Of a stretch of 64,000 nucleotides of DNA, positions 1 through 9,135 are shown in pieces. Position 1 is the stretch's first letter, and the number at the start of each line of letters is the position of its first letter. The DNA comes from Pseudomonadota bacterium (lineage in GTDB: Bacteria > Desulfobacterota > Desulfovibrionia > Desulfovibrionales > Desulfomicrobiaceae). The notes under the pieces were generated by a model that was not told the DNA's origin, did not search any database, and saw nothing but the letters and a program-made list of their open reading frames with translations. A program made the position numbers and the translations under genes. Location: the NCBI GenBank assembly GCA_018902545.1, contig JAHIQM010000020.1:124001-188000 (forward strand), written 5' to 3'.

Positions 1-278
1 AAACGGCGGCCAAGCTCAAGCAAGTGTTTGGCGACACGTCCGCCTATGCCGACGTGCCCGGCCTGTGCAAGGCGGCGACGATTCAAGAGATCGAGGCCCA
101 GGGCTGGTCCCTCAACCCCGGTCGGTACGTCGGCGTCGCGCCGGGCGAGGAGGTCAGCGACGAGGATTTCAAGGAACAGCTTGAAGCCTTGAACGAGGAA
201 TTGGAAAGCCTGAACGTCCAAGCGCGGGAATTGGAAAGCATCATCGCCAAGAATATTGCGGAGATACTGGAAGCATGA
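1..278 (+). CDS. hsdM: Type I restriction-modification methyltransferase subunit M, C-terminal part
   Basis: Only the last 92 or so codons are in the window; the frame is open from base 3 and the true start lies to the left. The segment [14 protein letters not shown] followed by an acidic, coiled-coil tail ([19 protein letters not shown]) is typical of the C-terminus of HsdM, the N6-adenine methyltransferase of type I restriction systems. Its stop overlaps the start of the next gene by four bases (ATGA), so the two are translationally coupled. Because hsdS and hsdR downstream are broken, a methyltransferase without a specificity subunit would probably be inactive unless another HsdS is supplied elsewhere. 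The identification rests on the family-typical tail only. Confidence 0.8.
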   Translation, partial: TAAKLKQVFGDTSAYADVPGLCKAATIQEIEAQGWSLNPGRYVGVAPGEEVSDEDFKEQLEALNEELESLNVQARELESIIAKNIAEILEA

Positions 279-1123
279 AAACCGAACTTGTGCAGAGCCT
301 TACCGAAAATTTTGAAGCGCACGCCCAGCAAACAGAGAGCGGCGTTGAATACTGGCTGGCCCGCGACCTCCAGCATCTGCTGGGCTATGGAGAGTGGCGA
401 AACTTCAAGACGACGATCACCAAGGCAAAAACTGCGTGCGAGGTTTCCGGCCACCCAGTGGGTGACCATTTTGTTGACGTCAGCAAAATGGTCGATCTTG
501 GCTCCGGCAGTCAGCGCGAAATAGAAGACCTCATGCTGACCCGCTATGCCTGTTACCTCGTCGCACAGAATGGTGACACTCGAAAACAGCAAATCGCCTT
601 CGCCCAAACCTACTTCGCTCTTCAGACCCGCCGCGCCGAATTGATCGAACAGCGTCTGCTGGAATCCGAGCGCGTCAGCGCACGCAAGAAGCTCAGTGCG
701 ACCGAGAAGGAACTCTCCGACGTCATTTTCGAGCAGACCGGCGGAAATCAAAATTTTGCGCTCATTCGCAGCAAGGGTGACCAAGCCCTGTTCAGCAAGA
801 ATACGCAGGCCATGAAAGCGCAATGGAAGGTGCCCGACAACCGTCCACTGGCCGATTTTGCGCCGACGATTGTCCTGAAGGCCAAGGACTTTGCCGCAGA
901 GATCACCATTTTCAATGCCCGCGAACACGGCATGGCCAGCGAATCCGCCATTTCGCGGGAGCACGTCACCAACAACCAGGCTGTGCGCAACACGCTGCTG
1001 GAACGCGGTATCCGGCCAGAGTCCCTGCCGCCTGCTGAAGACGTGAAGAAGGTGGAACGACGGTTGGCGTCCGAGGAAAAGAAGTCGCTCAAAAATTCCG
1101 GCGCGTTGGCGGGGGAGGAGTGA
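275..1123 (+). CDS. dinD: DNA damage-inducible protein D (DinD-like, BRO-N domain)
   Basis: 282 residues, the usual DinD length. The N-terminal part (about residues 15-115: [20 protein letters not shown] and [13 protein letters not shown]-like text) is the BRO-N fold found in phage antirepressors and DinD. The C-terminal half is basic and charged, ending in a Lys/Glu-rich tail. E. coli DinD is SOS-induced and inhibits RecA strand exchange; such genes are often lodged between hsdM and hsdS, as here. It overlaps hsdM by four bases and is followed after two bases by the hsdS stub. The gene itself looks intact although its restriction partners are not. No LexA box can be judged because the operon promoter is outside the window. 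Confidence 0.85.
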   Translation: MKTELVQSLTENFEAHAQQTESGVEYWLARDLQHLLGYGEWRNFKTTITKAKTACEVSGHPVGDHFVDVSKMVDLGSGSQREIEDLMLTRYACYLVAQNGDTRKQQIAFAQTYFALQTRRAELIEQRLLESERVSARKKLSATEKELSDVIFEQTGGNQNFALIRSKGDQALFSKNTQAMKAQWKVPDNRPLADFAPTIVLKAKDFAAEITIFNAREHGMASESAISREHVTNNQAVRNTLLERGIRPESLPPAEDVKKVERRLASEEKKSLKNSGALAGEE

Positions 1124-1125
1124 GG

Positions 1126-1248
1126 ATGGGTGCTTGGCAATCCATGCCGCTTGGAAAGGCCCTGACGTTTCAGCGTGGATTTGACATCACCAAGAGTGAA
1201 CAGCGTGATGGTCCGTATCCAGTTATTCAAAGAAGTCCTTGTGCTTAA
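1126..1248 (+). pseudogene. hsdS: hsdS specificity subunit, 5' stub truncated after about 35 codons
   Basis: The ATG at 1126 sits two bases after the dinD stop and begins MGAWQSMPLGKALTFQRGFD, with DITKSEQRDGPYPVI after it. This is the standard opening of an HsdS target-recognition domain, where the gene should run for about 1.2 kb. Here the frame ends with TAA at 1246-1248 after 40 codons. From about base 1226-1240 a different frame carries HsdR-like C-terminal sequence, so the stub appears fused by deletion to the remains of hsdR. The product cannot specify a target sequence. Confidence 0.75.
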
Positions 1249-1429
1249 CTGGCGGCAGAAGTCATCGGCTCGTGCTCAACTAAAGATGACCATCGAAGAC
1301 GCTCTCGATGTAGGCCTGCCACGGGCATACAATGTTGCGCTGTACAAGCATAAGTGTTCAGCAGTGTTTGAGCATGTATATGAGAGTTACCCAGAACTGA
1401 ATTCCGGCGTGTACGCGAGGTCTGCTTAA
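1236..1429 (+). pseudogene. hsdR: hsdR restriction subunit, 3' remnant
   Basis: In the second forward frame, from about base 1236 to the stop at 1429, the translation runs NWRQKSSARAQLK, then TIEDALDVGLPRAY, then KHKCSAVFEHVYESYP. I recognise this as the kind of C-terminal helix that ends some HsdR motor/nuclease subunits. No start codon or upstream helicase domain is present; the preceding bases belong to the hsdS stub in another frame. The simplest reading is a single deletion that removed most of hsdS and nearly all of hsdR. Assignment is by recall of the family's C-terminal pattern, without alignment. Confidence 0.55.
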
Positions 1430-1567
1430 TTCTCTCAATGGTTTTGAGCATCCTGGTTGGTGTCGTCGCTCTAATTGAGAGCATGAGAGAGCAAACGGTT
1501 CAACGCAAGCTTGCGGCACATCAACGCTGGAGAAGATTAAGCGCCAGACATATAGCGGACATCAAAC

Positions 1568-1593
1568 AAAAAAGCCGTCATTTCTGACGGCTT
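1568..1593 (-). terminator. Intrinsic terminator of tRNA-Ala
   Basis: Perfect 9-bp stem AAGCCGTCA/TGACGGCTT with a four-base loop that reads GAAA on the minus strand, followed on that strand by a run of T (TTTTTTGTTTG). The T run is on the minus side, so it most likely ends the tRNA-Ala transcript, though the stem could also stop transcription from the restriction locus. Confidence 0.75.
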
Positions 1594-1641
1594 CGTTGTT
1601 TCGGCATTCAAGTAAACTTTTAGTTTTTTCAAGCGTTTAAG

Positions 1642-1717
<76 letters not shown>

Positions 1718-1944
1718 ACAACGCGAAGCTGCCTTTTGATATAAACGTCAGTGGCTGTCAACAGGAAAAATTGTCATACGCTGAAGTATGGCGCTAAGGG
1801 TGCGTCCCTGATAGGGGGGCTTGACGAATCCGGTTCTCCCGGTCTTTGCCGAAACGGCATCGAAGGGCGGGACATGCGGCCGGGGCGGGCTTTTATGGTG
1901 CTCTGTGCGCCGAAGCCGTCGCAACCTCAGCGGAGAAATATTTG

Positions 1945-2556
1945 ATGCGCATGTTTTTGAGAATGCTTGTGTTTACATTTTTTTGCGTCTGTGCACCGGG
2001 ATCGCTTTCGGCTGCGGAAAAAGAACCCGGACAGTGGGAGATCGACATGGAGCATTCCACCGTCGGGTTCCGCATCCGCCATATCGTGGGCTATGTGCCC
2101 GGCGTGTTCAGCCGTTTTTCCGGGCAGGTGGAGTACGATCCGGTCCGGCCCGAGAACAGCCAGTTTTATCTGCTCATAGACAGCTCAAGCGTGCATACCG
2201 GCGTGCCAGCCCGCGACGAGCATCTGCGCAGCCCGGATTTTCTGGACGTGGAACGCTCGCCCAAGATGATCTTTTCTTCCAGGAAAGTCCTGCGCGAGGA
2301 CGGAGGCAGCCTTGTGGTGGTCGGCGATCTGACCATCCGCGACGTCACCGCCGAGGTCCTAGTTTCTCTTCAAATCCTGGGCATCGCTGATCATCCCTTC
2401 GCGGACAAGATGCCCGGAGTCAGGGTGCTCGGCCTGCATGCCTCGTTTTCCATCAATCGCCTGGATTTCCACGTCGGCTCGGAAGAGTGGACCCGCATGG
2501 GGATCATGGGCGAAACAATCGACCTGACTATCGACATGGAACTGCTGCAACGTTAG
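1945..2556 (+). CDS. YceI family periplasmic protein
   Basis: 203 residues from the ATG at 1945, chosen because GGAG lies 9 bases upstream and it begins a clear signal peptide (MRMFLRMLVFTFFCVCAPGS, cleavage near LSAAE). The mature part follows the YceI lipocalin-like pattern: WEIDMEHSTVGFRIRH at the N-terminus, a middle with ARDEHLRSPDFLDVERSP, and a C-terminal strand IDLTIDMEL. YceI proteins bind isoprenoid-type lipids in the periplasm; several are induced by base or osmotic stress. It stands alone, 51 bases before the ABC ATPase gene. No regulatory motif was recognised in front of it. Confidence 0.85.
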   Translation: MRMFLRMLVFTFFCVCAPGSLSAAEKEPGQWEIDMEHSTVGFRIRHIVGYVPGVFSRFSGQVEYDPVRPENSQFYLLIDSSSVHTGVPARDEHLRSPDFLDVERSPKMIFSSRKVLREDGGSLVVVGDLTIRDVTAEVLVSLQILGIADHPFADKMPGVRVLGLHASFSINRLDFHVGSEEWTRMGIMGETIDLTIDMELLQR

Positions 2557-2607
2557 GATTGTCCGGTCCGGGTTGTCCCGGCCATCCTGTGCGCAGCCAG
2601 AGGAAGC

Positions 2608-4110
2608 ATGGACAGTCTTGAGATTCATCTCCATCACGTCGACGTGGATCTGGGAACAGCCCGCATTCTGCACGACCTGAACCTGAGCATTGCCGGGCGC
2701 GAGCATTTCGCCGTGCTTGGTGACAACGGGGCGGGCAAGACCACCTTGCTGCGCCTGCTGGTCGGCGAGCTGTGGCCCTCGCAGCGAAGCAGCGGCCAGC
2801 GCATTTACAGGTTTTTCGGGGAGGACTCATCCTCGCCCATCGGCGTGCGTCCCCATGTACGCCTGGTCACGCCGTCCATGGCGGACTGGTACCAGCGCCA
2901 CGACCTGCGTGTGCCGATCTGGGAAGTCATCTGCGCTGGTCTGCGCAACACACCTTTTCTCTACCATGAAGCATCCGAGGCCGAGCGCGAAAAAGCCCGG
3001 ACCCTGGGGCTCGAAATGGGGCTGGGCCTCGTGCTGGACCGCCCCATGCGCTCCGTGTCCACAGGCCAGGCCAAGCGCGCCCTTCTGGCCCGGGCGCTGA
3101 TCGCCGAGCCTTTGCTTCTTGCCGTTGACGAACTGACTCAAGGACTTGATCGTCAGGGTCAGTTGCGCCTGCTTGAGGCCCTGGATCGCATCGCAGCCGC
3201 GGGCCGCACCCGTCTTCTGGTCAGCGGCCACGGCCTGCTGCCCGTGCCCGAAGAGGTCCGGGGGCGGATATATCTTGAGCATGGACGTCAGGTTGAAAGG
3301 CCGTCCCGGGTTCGTCCCGGCCAGCTGGACTTGCCGGACCAGCACACTCCGCTATCCCGGTCGGACACCGTGATGGAGCTTGAGTCCTGCTCCGTGGTCA
3401 TGGACGGCCAGGCCGCCGTGGATACGTTAAGCTGGACCGTGCGGGCCGGGGAATGCTGGGGCGTCTTCGGGCACAACGGCTCAGGAAAATCGACGCTCCT
3501 GCAGCTCATCACCGGATACCGCCGCCCCTGGCCGGGAGGCGAGACGCGGTGGTTCGGCCGCTCGGGGCTTACGCGCATGAGGCAGATCCGCAGCCGCATC
3601 GGCGTCCTTGCGCCCTGGATCGGGGAACGCATCGAACCGTCCACCGCTTGTCGCGATGTGCTGCTTTCGGGTCTTTGCGACGGCCTCGGTGTGCATCGCG
3701 GACTTTCCGCGGCGCAGATACGGCAGGTCGAAGAGATGGCCCGGGCCTGGGGCATGGAAGAATGGCTGGAGCGCCCCCTCGGTTCCCTGTCCTACGGCCA
3801 GGCGCGTCAGGTCATGCTGGCCCGGGCTGTGGCGCATGCACCGGAACTGCTGGTTCTGGACGAACCTTTTTCCGGCCTCGACGCGTCCTGGCAGGTGCGC
3901 ATGGTCGAGTTGCTGCAGCACTGGACCGCCAAGGGCCGGACTCTGGTGCTGGCCACCCATTCTCCGGAGCACATGGACGGTCTGCTGACCCACGGGCTCG
4001 TCCTTCAGCAGGGGCAGTGCGTTGCAGCGGCGCAATGGCCCGCGTTGCCGCACCATCCAGCCTTTGCCTCCCTTTTTGAAGCACCGGGACAGCTGCGAGA
4101 CGGATCATGA
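2608..4110 (+). CDS. modF: Tandem ABC ATPase, ModF/PhrA-like
   Basis: 500 residues with two complete ABC nucleotide-binding domains and no membrane segment. Domain 1 has Walker A GDNGAGKTT (about residue 39), signature STGQAKR and Walker B LLAVDELT. Domain 2 has Walker A GHNGSGKST (about residue 290), signature LSYGQARQ and Walker B LLVLDEPF. Size and tandem layout match E. coli ModF, a soluble protein of uncertain function often linked to molybdate transport. No modABC genes are nearby, so any molybdenum role is not supported by context. Its stop overlaps the start of the following glycosyltransferase gene (ATGA), which suggests the two are co-translated. Domain 1's Walker B ends DEL rather than DEP. 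Confidence 0.75.
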   Translation: MDSLEIHLHHVDVDLGTARILHDLNLSIAGREHFAVLGDNGAGKTTLLRLLVGELWPSQRSSGQRIYRFFGEDSSSPIGVRPHVRLVTPSMADWYQRHDLRVPIWEVICAGLRNTPFLYHEASEAEREKARTLGLEMGLGLVLDRPMRSVSTGQAKRALLARALIAEPLLLAVDELTQGLDRQGQLRLLEALDRIAAAGRTRLLVSGHGLLPVPEEVRGRIYLEHGRQVERPSRVRPGQLDLPDQHTPLSRSDTVMELESCSVVMDGQAAVDTLSWTVRAGECWGVFGHNGSGKSTLLQLITGYRRPWPGGETRWFGRSGLTRMRQIRSRIGVLAPWIGERIEPSTACRDVLLSGLCDGLGVHRGLSAAQIRQVEEMARAWGMEEWLERPLGSLSYGQARQVMLARAVAHAPELLVLDEPFSGLDASWQVRMVELLQHWTAKGRTLVLATHSPEHMDGLLTHGLVLQQGQCVAAAQWPALPHHPAFASLFEAPGQLRDGS

Positions 4111-5744
4111 AAATCGTCTGCGTGCACTCAAGCCTTGGCAAAGCTCTGTCCGACCTCGGACATGACGTGCTGGAGCTGCGTCCGGGACCGGGCATCGTGC
4201 GTCTTGCTCCGCTTCTGGGCGAATTTGTCCCTGACCTGCTCATTCAGCAGGAGTCCCTTGGGCCCCGGACGCTCATAATCGACCTGCCCGCGATGTCCTG
4301 CCACAAGGTGTTCTGGTCCATCGACACGCATCTGAACAGCTTCTGGCATCTCTATTATGCCCGTCTCTTCGATCTTTTCTGCACGACCCAGAAGCATTGG
4401 CAGATCTGGTTCCGGGAGCGGGGCATCCCCGGCGTCCAATGGCTGCCCTGGTACGGTTCGCAGCGTGGCCTTACCCCCTGGGATCAGCGGCGCAAGGGCA
4501 TGGGTTTCGTTGGACGGGTCACCCCGGAGCGGCCTGTGCGGGGCTGGTTCCTCGACTGGCTCGGGGAGCTTGGGACCGTGGAGCGGCGCGGGGATCTCGG
4601 CTTTGCGCCCATGCTCGATTTTTACGACCACAGCCGCATCGTGCCCAACGAATCCATTTACAATGAGGTGAACTTCCGTCTGTTCGAGGCGGCGTCCTGC
4701 GGCTGCGCGGTGGTCAACCCGGCGGTACCGGGGCTCGAAGACCTGTTCGTCCTGGGCGAGGAAGTGGCTGTGTACAGGGATGGGGCGGAGCTGGGTTACT
4801 GGGTCGGACGTCTGCAGCGTGACGACCTCCTGGCGCGCAGCATGGGGCTGAGGGCCAGGGCGCGGATCTCGCGCGAGCATCTGCCGGAGCATCGCGCTGG
4901 AGCCCTGCTGGACGCGGCTCAGGCCTCCGGCGCACTGTCCGTGCGGGGCGCTGATGCGGAAACGGCGTGGTGGCTGACCCTGTACCATCTGTGGGAGGCT
5001 GGCCGCCTGGACATGGACCGGGAGGCAGTGCTGCGGGGGTTGGGTGCGCTGCCTCTGACCGACGAGATCCTGGCCGTGCTGTTGCGTCTGCGGGCCAGTC
5101 AGGGGCAGGAGGAGTTCATGCGTCTGGCTGTGCCCGTGGCGGAAAAAGAGCAGTACGCGGCCTTTTTGGGTGTCAATCTGGCTGGCGCCATGGGGGCGCT
5201 TTTATTTGGGGAAGTGCGGCTGTCGCGCCATTTTTTCCTGCGTCACAAGCGCTATTGCGCTCCTTCAACTCCGGATCCGGGAACCACGCCGCTTTCCATT
5301 TGCCTTGCCTGGGCCAGGGAGCTACAACGCTTGGGGCAGGATTTCAGGCCGGGGTTTGTTTTCAATCCCAAAAAGCATCTGCCGGCATCGAGCCTGGAGT
5401 GCCTGGTGCAGGCCAGCGAATTCGCCCCGGACAATGCCGACGTGTACCGCGAGATGGCCAGGCTTCTCGCCCGCCACAGTGGTTGGGACGGCCTGCGGCT
5501 CAAGGCCATGTCCTACCTGTCCCTGCGCGAGCGCACGAACTGGCGGCTGACGCAGGAGCTGGGAGCGGCCGATTGCCGCGCTTTTCGAGTGCGGCAGGGT
5601 CTGGAAGAGCTGCTCTTTGCCCAGGGCGAAGCCCTGCTCCAGGGGCAGGAGGCGCGGTTCTGGCGCAGGCTGGAAGCCCATGACCGCTCCGGACGGATCA
5701 CGGACATGCTCTGTGCGCTGGCTTCGGCAACGCACGCACCATAA
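4107..5744 (+). CDS. CgeB-like glycosyltransferase with C-terminal extension
   Basis: 545 residues. Residues about 1-260 look like a GT-B glycosyltransferase of the CgeB/spore-maturation type: an N-terminal half with FWSIDTHLNSFWHLYYARLF, a central GFVGRVTPERP, and the donor-site-like segment NEVNFRLFEAASCGCAVV followed by PGLEDLF. The remaining 280 residues are helical, rich in Leu/Ala/Arg, and may form TPR-like repeats (LVQASEFAPDNADVYREMARL resembles one); I cannot name that domain. It starts inside the stop of the ModF-like gene. No polysaccharide locus is nearby, so the acceptor is unknown. No signal peptide: likely cytoplasmic. Confidence 0.65.
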   Translation: MKIVCVHSSLGKALSDLGHDVLELRPGPGIVRLAPLLGEFVPDLLIQQESLGPRTLIIDLPAMSCHKVFWSIDTHLNSFWHLYYARLFDLFCTTQKHWQIWFRERGIPGVQWLPWYGSQRGLTPWDQRRKGMGFVGRVTPERPVRGWFLDWLGELGTVERRGDLGFAPMLDFYDHSRIVPNESIYNEVNFRLFEAASCGCAVVNPAVPGLEDLFVLGEEVAVYRDGAELGYWVGRLQRDDLLARSMGLRARARISREHLPEHRAGALLDAAQASGALSVRGADAETAWWLTLYHLWEAGRLDMDREAVLRGLGALPLTDEILAVLLRLRASQGQEEFMRLAVPVAEKEQYAAFLGVNLAGAMGALLFGEVRLSRHFFLRHKRYCAPSTPDPGTTPLSICLAWARELQRLGQDFRPGFVFNPKKHLPASSLECLVQASEFAPDNADVYREMARLLARHSGWDGLRLKAMSYLSLRERTNWRLTQELGAADCRAFRVRQGLEELLFAQGEALLQGQEARFWRRLEAHDRSGRITDMLCALASATHAP

Positions 5745-5753
5745 GAGAGGGAT

Positions 5754-7355
5754 ATGCTCGAAACATTGCGCATTCGCAATCTGGCCCTCATCGACGATGT
5801 GGAGCTTGAATTCTGCCCAGGACTGAACGTGCTCACGGGCGAATCCGGGGCGGGCAAGTCCTTTATCCTGCGCGCCCTGGATTTCATTCTGGGCGAACGC
5901 ATCGCCGCCGACCTGGTCCGACCTGGTCGCGACAAGGCCCTGGTCGAGGCCGTATTCCGTCTGGACGGCGAAGAACTCTTCCTGCGGCGCGAGCTGTCGG
6001 CCAAGACCGGCCGCAGCCGTCTCTTCATCAACGACGACCTGGGCTCCCAGGAGCGCCTGGCCGAACTCCGTCCCCGGCTTCTGATGCACACCAGCCAGCA
6101 CGGACAGCAGCGCCTGCTCTCGCCCGAGCACCATGTCGAGATTCTGGACGCGTTTCTGAGCGATCCCATCGTGCTCACCGCCCAGCGGGAGGCCCGCGAT
6201 GCCCTGCACGATATCCTGGCACGCACGGCCGAGGTGCGGCGGCGCATGGCCGGGTTGCAGGAGCGGAGGGAATTTCTGGAATTTCAGCTGGCCGAGATCC
6301 GCAAGGTCGACCCCCGGCCCGGCGAGGAGGAAGAACTCCTGCGTCAGCGCGATGCGGCGCGTCTGGTTGGAAAGACGCGCGAACTGGCGGACGAGGCGCA
6401 GGGGTTGCTCCTGGGCGAGAACGGTCTGCAGGACACGCTAACGTCTCTGGAGCGGGCTCTGGCCGGGCTTGGCGAGGCGGACGAAAGTTTTGGCGAGCAT
6501 GCCAGGGAGGTCGGGCGCTTCCGCGACGGCCTGTCCGACATGGCGCGCGACCTGCGAGCCCTTGATTCCCGCCGTGGCGAGGATTTTGACGTCGAAAAGG
6601 TGGAGAAACGTCTGTGGGAGCTGCAACAGTTGCAGCGCAAATTGAAGCGCTCCCTGGATTCCATAGTGGCGCTTGGTGAGGAGATCGAGGAAAATCTCTC
6701 TTTTCTGGACGAAAGCGGACTCGCGCTCAAGCGCTTGGAAAAGGACGAGGCCCTGGCTGCGGGCGTCCTGTCCCAGACCACGGACGCCCTCAACTCGGCC
6801 CGGCAAGCAGCGGCGTCGGATCTGACCCGCGGCCTTGAAAGCGAACTGGTCAATCTGGGTTTTTCCGAGCATTTGCGGGTGCTGGTAGATTTTCGGGCCC
6901 AGACCATACACCCGGGCATTGACGAGCTCCGGCCCCGCTTTTTGTGGGTGCCAAACCCCGGCCTGGACGCCCAGCCCCTGGACCGCATCGCCTCCGGCGG
7001 CGAGCTGTCGCGTTTCCTGCTGGCCGTGGTCAGCCTGCGTACCCGGGAACAGCTACCGGCCCTGCTTTTCGACGAGGTCGATTCAGGTATCGGCGGCCAG
7101 ACTCTGATCAAGGTTGCCGAACGCATCCGCCACCTCTCCGAGCGCCAGCAGGTCATCCTCATTACCCACTGGCCGCAATTGGCCCGCATGGCCGACGAAC
7201 ATTTCGCCATCCGCAAGGAGGTCCACGACGGCGTGACCTACACCTTGTGCGCAAGCCTTTCCAAGCCCGAGCGCCAGACCGAACTGGCGCGCATGGTGGG
7301 AGAGGCCTCACCATCCATCCCTGAGCCAGGACGCATGTCCGGGAATCTGATATGA
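5754..7355 (+). CDS. recN: DNA repair protein RecN
   Basis: 533 residues, slightly short of the usual 550. RecN is an SMC-like ATPase that holds broken DNA together during recombinational repair. The N-terminus MLETLRIRNLALIDDVELEF and Walker A GESGAGKS (residues 26-33) are characteristic. A long coiled-coil middle follows, then the C-terminal ABC signature ASGGELSRFLLAV, Walker B ALLFDEVDSGIGG and switch VILITHWPQLA. It starts after GAGAGGG, ten bases past the preceding gene, and its stop overlaps the pyrK start by four bases, an unusual operon pairing of repair and pyrimidine synthesis. Confidence 0.95.
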   Translation: MLETLRIRNLALIDDVELEFCPGLNVLTGESGAGKSFILRALDFILGERIAADLVRPGRDKALVEAVFRLDGEELFLRRELSAKTGRSRLFINDDLGSQERLAELRPRLLMHTSQHGQQRLLSPEHHVEILDAFLSDPIVLTAQREARDALHDILARTAEVRRRMAGLQERREFLEFQLAEIRKVDPRPGEEEELLRQRDAARLVGKTRELADEAQGLLLGENGLQDTLTSLERALAGLGEADESFGEHAREVGRFRDGLSDMARDLRALDSRRGEDFDVEKVEKRLWELQQLQRKLKRSLDSIVALGEEIEENLSFLDESGLALKRLEKDEALAAGVLSQTTDALNSARQAAASDLTRGLESELVNLGFSEHLRVLVDFRAQTIHPGIDELRPRFLWVPNPGLDAQPLDRIASGGELSRFLLAVVSLRTREQLPALLFDEVDSGIGGQTLIKVAERIRHLSERQQVILITHWPQLARMADEHFAIRKEVHDGVTYTLCASLSKPERQTELARMVGEASPSIPEPGRMSGNLI

Positions 7356-8128
7356 TCGACAGTCAAACACCATGCCGGGATCTGGAGGTCATCTCCTGTC
7401 AGCCCGGAAGCGAACCTTCGCTTATCAACCTTGTCCTGTCCGCGCCGGGTTGGACCTGCAAGCCCGGCCAGTTTGTCATGCTGCGCCCCGCGCACTGGGG
7501 CGCGGAACTGATCTGGCCACGACCTTTTTCCGTCTGCGACGTGTCCGATGAGGGCTTGCGCATCATTTTTCAGACCGTCGGGCGCGGCACGCGCAAGCTG
7601 GCCGAGCTTGCGCCTGGGCAGAAAGTCACGGTCTGGGGGCCGCTGGGGCGCTGGTTCCGCATCGACGAGACCCGCCCCAACCTGATTCTGGCCGGAGGCG
7701 TCGGCATCGCCCCCTTTGTCATGCTGGCCAGGCGCGAGAAAACGGACAACCTGTCCATGCTCTTCGGGCATCGGCTGGATCTTGAGCATTACCCCTACGC
7801 CGAGATTGCGGCCCGCATCAAAAGCGAGGCCATGCAGCAGAAGGCCGTGGCCGACATCGCGGTCTTCGAAACGGTGCTGTCCGAGCGCATCAAGGCTCTG
7901 GCCGGAGTAGGCCAGGTGCTGGCCTGCGGACCGGAGCCCATGCTCAAGGTAGTGCGCAAATACTGTCTTCTCCATGGCACGGATGGGCAGGTTTCCCTCG
8001 AAAATCGAATGGGTTGCGGAGTGGGCGCGTGCCTTGGCTGTGTCTGCAAAACCGTGGCGGGGGACTATGTGCAAAGTTGCGTGCACGGCCCCGTCTTTGA
8101 CGTGCGCGACATCGAGTTGGGGGAATAG
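7352..8128 (+). CDS. pyrK: Dihydroorotate dehydrogenase electron transfer subunit
   Basis: 258 residues. PyrK binds FAD and a [2Fe-2S] cluster and passes electrons from dihydroorotate, via PyrD, to NAD+. The FAD-binding barrel carries RPFSVCDV, the NAD-binding part has LILAGGVGIAPFVML, and the cluster ligands are in MGCGVGACLGCVC followed by a later Cys in YVQSCVHGP near the C-terminus. It overlaps recN by four bases and is followed after two bases by pyrD, the expected partner, which makes the assignment firm. Confidence 0.93.
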   Translation: MIDSQTPCRDLEVISCQPGSEPSLINLVLSAPGWTCKPGQFVMLRPAHWGAELIWPRPFSVCDVSDEGLRIIFQTVGRGTRKLAELAPGQKVTVWGPLGRWFRIDETRPNLILAGGVGIAPFVMLARREKTDNLSMLFGHRLDLEHYPYAEIAARIKSEAMQQKAVADIAVFETVLSERIKALAGVGQVLACGPEPMLKVVRKYCLLHGTDGQVSLENRMGCGVGACLGCVCKTVAGDYVQSCVHGPVFDVRDIELGE

Positions 8129-8130
8129 TC

Positions 8131-9039
8131 ATGGATCAAACAGTACATCTTGGACCCCTGACACTTAAAAATCCGATCATCACCGCTTCAGGCACGTTTG
8201 GCTACGGACTGGAGTTCATGCGCTACGGCGACCTGTCCGCATTGGGCGGAATCTGCCTCAAAGGCATTTCCCTGGCCCCGCGTGCAGGCAACCCCATGCC
8301 ACGCATCGCCGAGACTCCCTGCGGCATGCTCAATGCCATCGGACTGCAGAACGTGGGCGTCGAGAAGTTTCTCAAAGAGAAGCTGCCCTACATCCCGGCA
8401 GGCGCGACGCTCATCGCCAACCTCTACGCGCAGACTGCAGAGGATTTCGGGGAACTGGCGGCCATTTTTTCCGGGCAGGACAAGATCGCGGCCCTGGAGG
8501 TCAACATCTCCTGCCCCAACGTGCGCGAGGGCGGGGTGCAGTTCGGGCAGGACCCGCACATGGCCGCGCAGGTTGTCAGCGCGGTCAAGAAGCGGGCCGG
8601 GACCAAGCCGGTCATGGTCAAGCTCAGCCCCAACGTGACCGACGTGCGCGTCATCGCCAAGGCGGCCGTGGATGCGGGTGCGGACATGCTGTCCCTCATC
8701 AACACGCTCGCGGGCATGGCCGTGGATATCCGCAAGCGCAATAGCCGCCTGGCCAACGTGGTTGGCGGGCTCTCGGGCCCGGCCATCAAGCCCGTGGCCC
8801 TGCGCATGGTTCATCAGGTCGTGCAGGCCGTGAACGTGCCGGTCATCGGCATGGGCGGCATCGTCAGCGCTGAGGATGTGTTGGAATTTATTCTGGTGGG
8901 GGCGCACGCGGTGCAGATAGGCACCTACAATTTCATGCGCCCCGACAACGCCTTCCGCTTGGTGGAAGAGGTGCAGGTGCTGGCCGAGTCTCTGGGCATA
9001 GAGTCATGGGACGACTACCGGGGGACGCTCAAGGTGTAG
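8131..9039 (+). CDS. pyrD: Dihydroorotate dehydrogenase, class 1B catalytic subunit
   Basis: 302 residues, the normal length for class 1B enzymes. It oxidises dihydroorotate to orotate in pyrimidine synthesis using FMN. Visible hallmarks are TASGTFGYG near the N-terminus, KGISLAPRAGNP, the active-site region VNISCPNV with the class 1B catalytic Cys, and the FMN-phosphate site GMGGIVSAEDVLEFI. It begins two bases after pyrK, its electron-transfer partner, confirming the 1B type. Confidence 0.95.
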   Translation: MDQTVHLGPLTLKNPIITASGTFGYGLEFMRYGDLSALGGICLKGISLAPRAGNPMPRIAETPCGMLNAIGLQNVGVEKFLKEKLPYIPAGATLIANLYAQTAEDFGELAAIFSGQDKIAALEVNISCPNVREGGVQFGQDPHMAAQVVSAVKKRAGTKPVMVKLSPNVTDVRVIAKAAVDAGADMLSLINTLAGMAVDIRKRNSRLANVVGGLSGPAIKPVALRMVHQVVQAVNVPVIGMGGIVSAEDVLEFILVGAHAVQIGTYNFMRPDNAFRLVEEVQVLAESLGIESWDDYRGTLKV

Positions 9040-9135
9040 GGCGCGACGCGGATATCCGGGGAGTGGAAAAGGCGGGGATCCATGTCCTTTCAGAACGCGT
9101 TGCCCACTATCGAAGCACTCCCAAGGAGGGGAAGG

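Noticed and set aside
83-964. Long minus-strand open frame opposite dinD
   Set aside because: It lies antisense to a gene with clear DinD similarity and shows no family motif; GC-rich DNA often leaves such antisense frames open.
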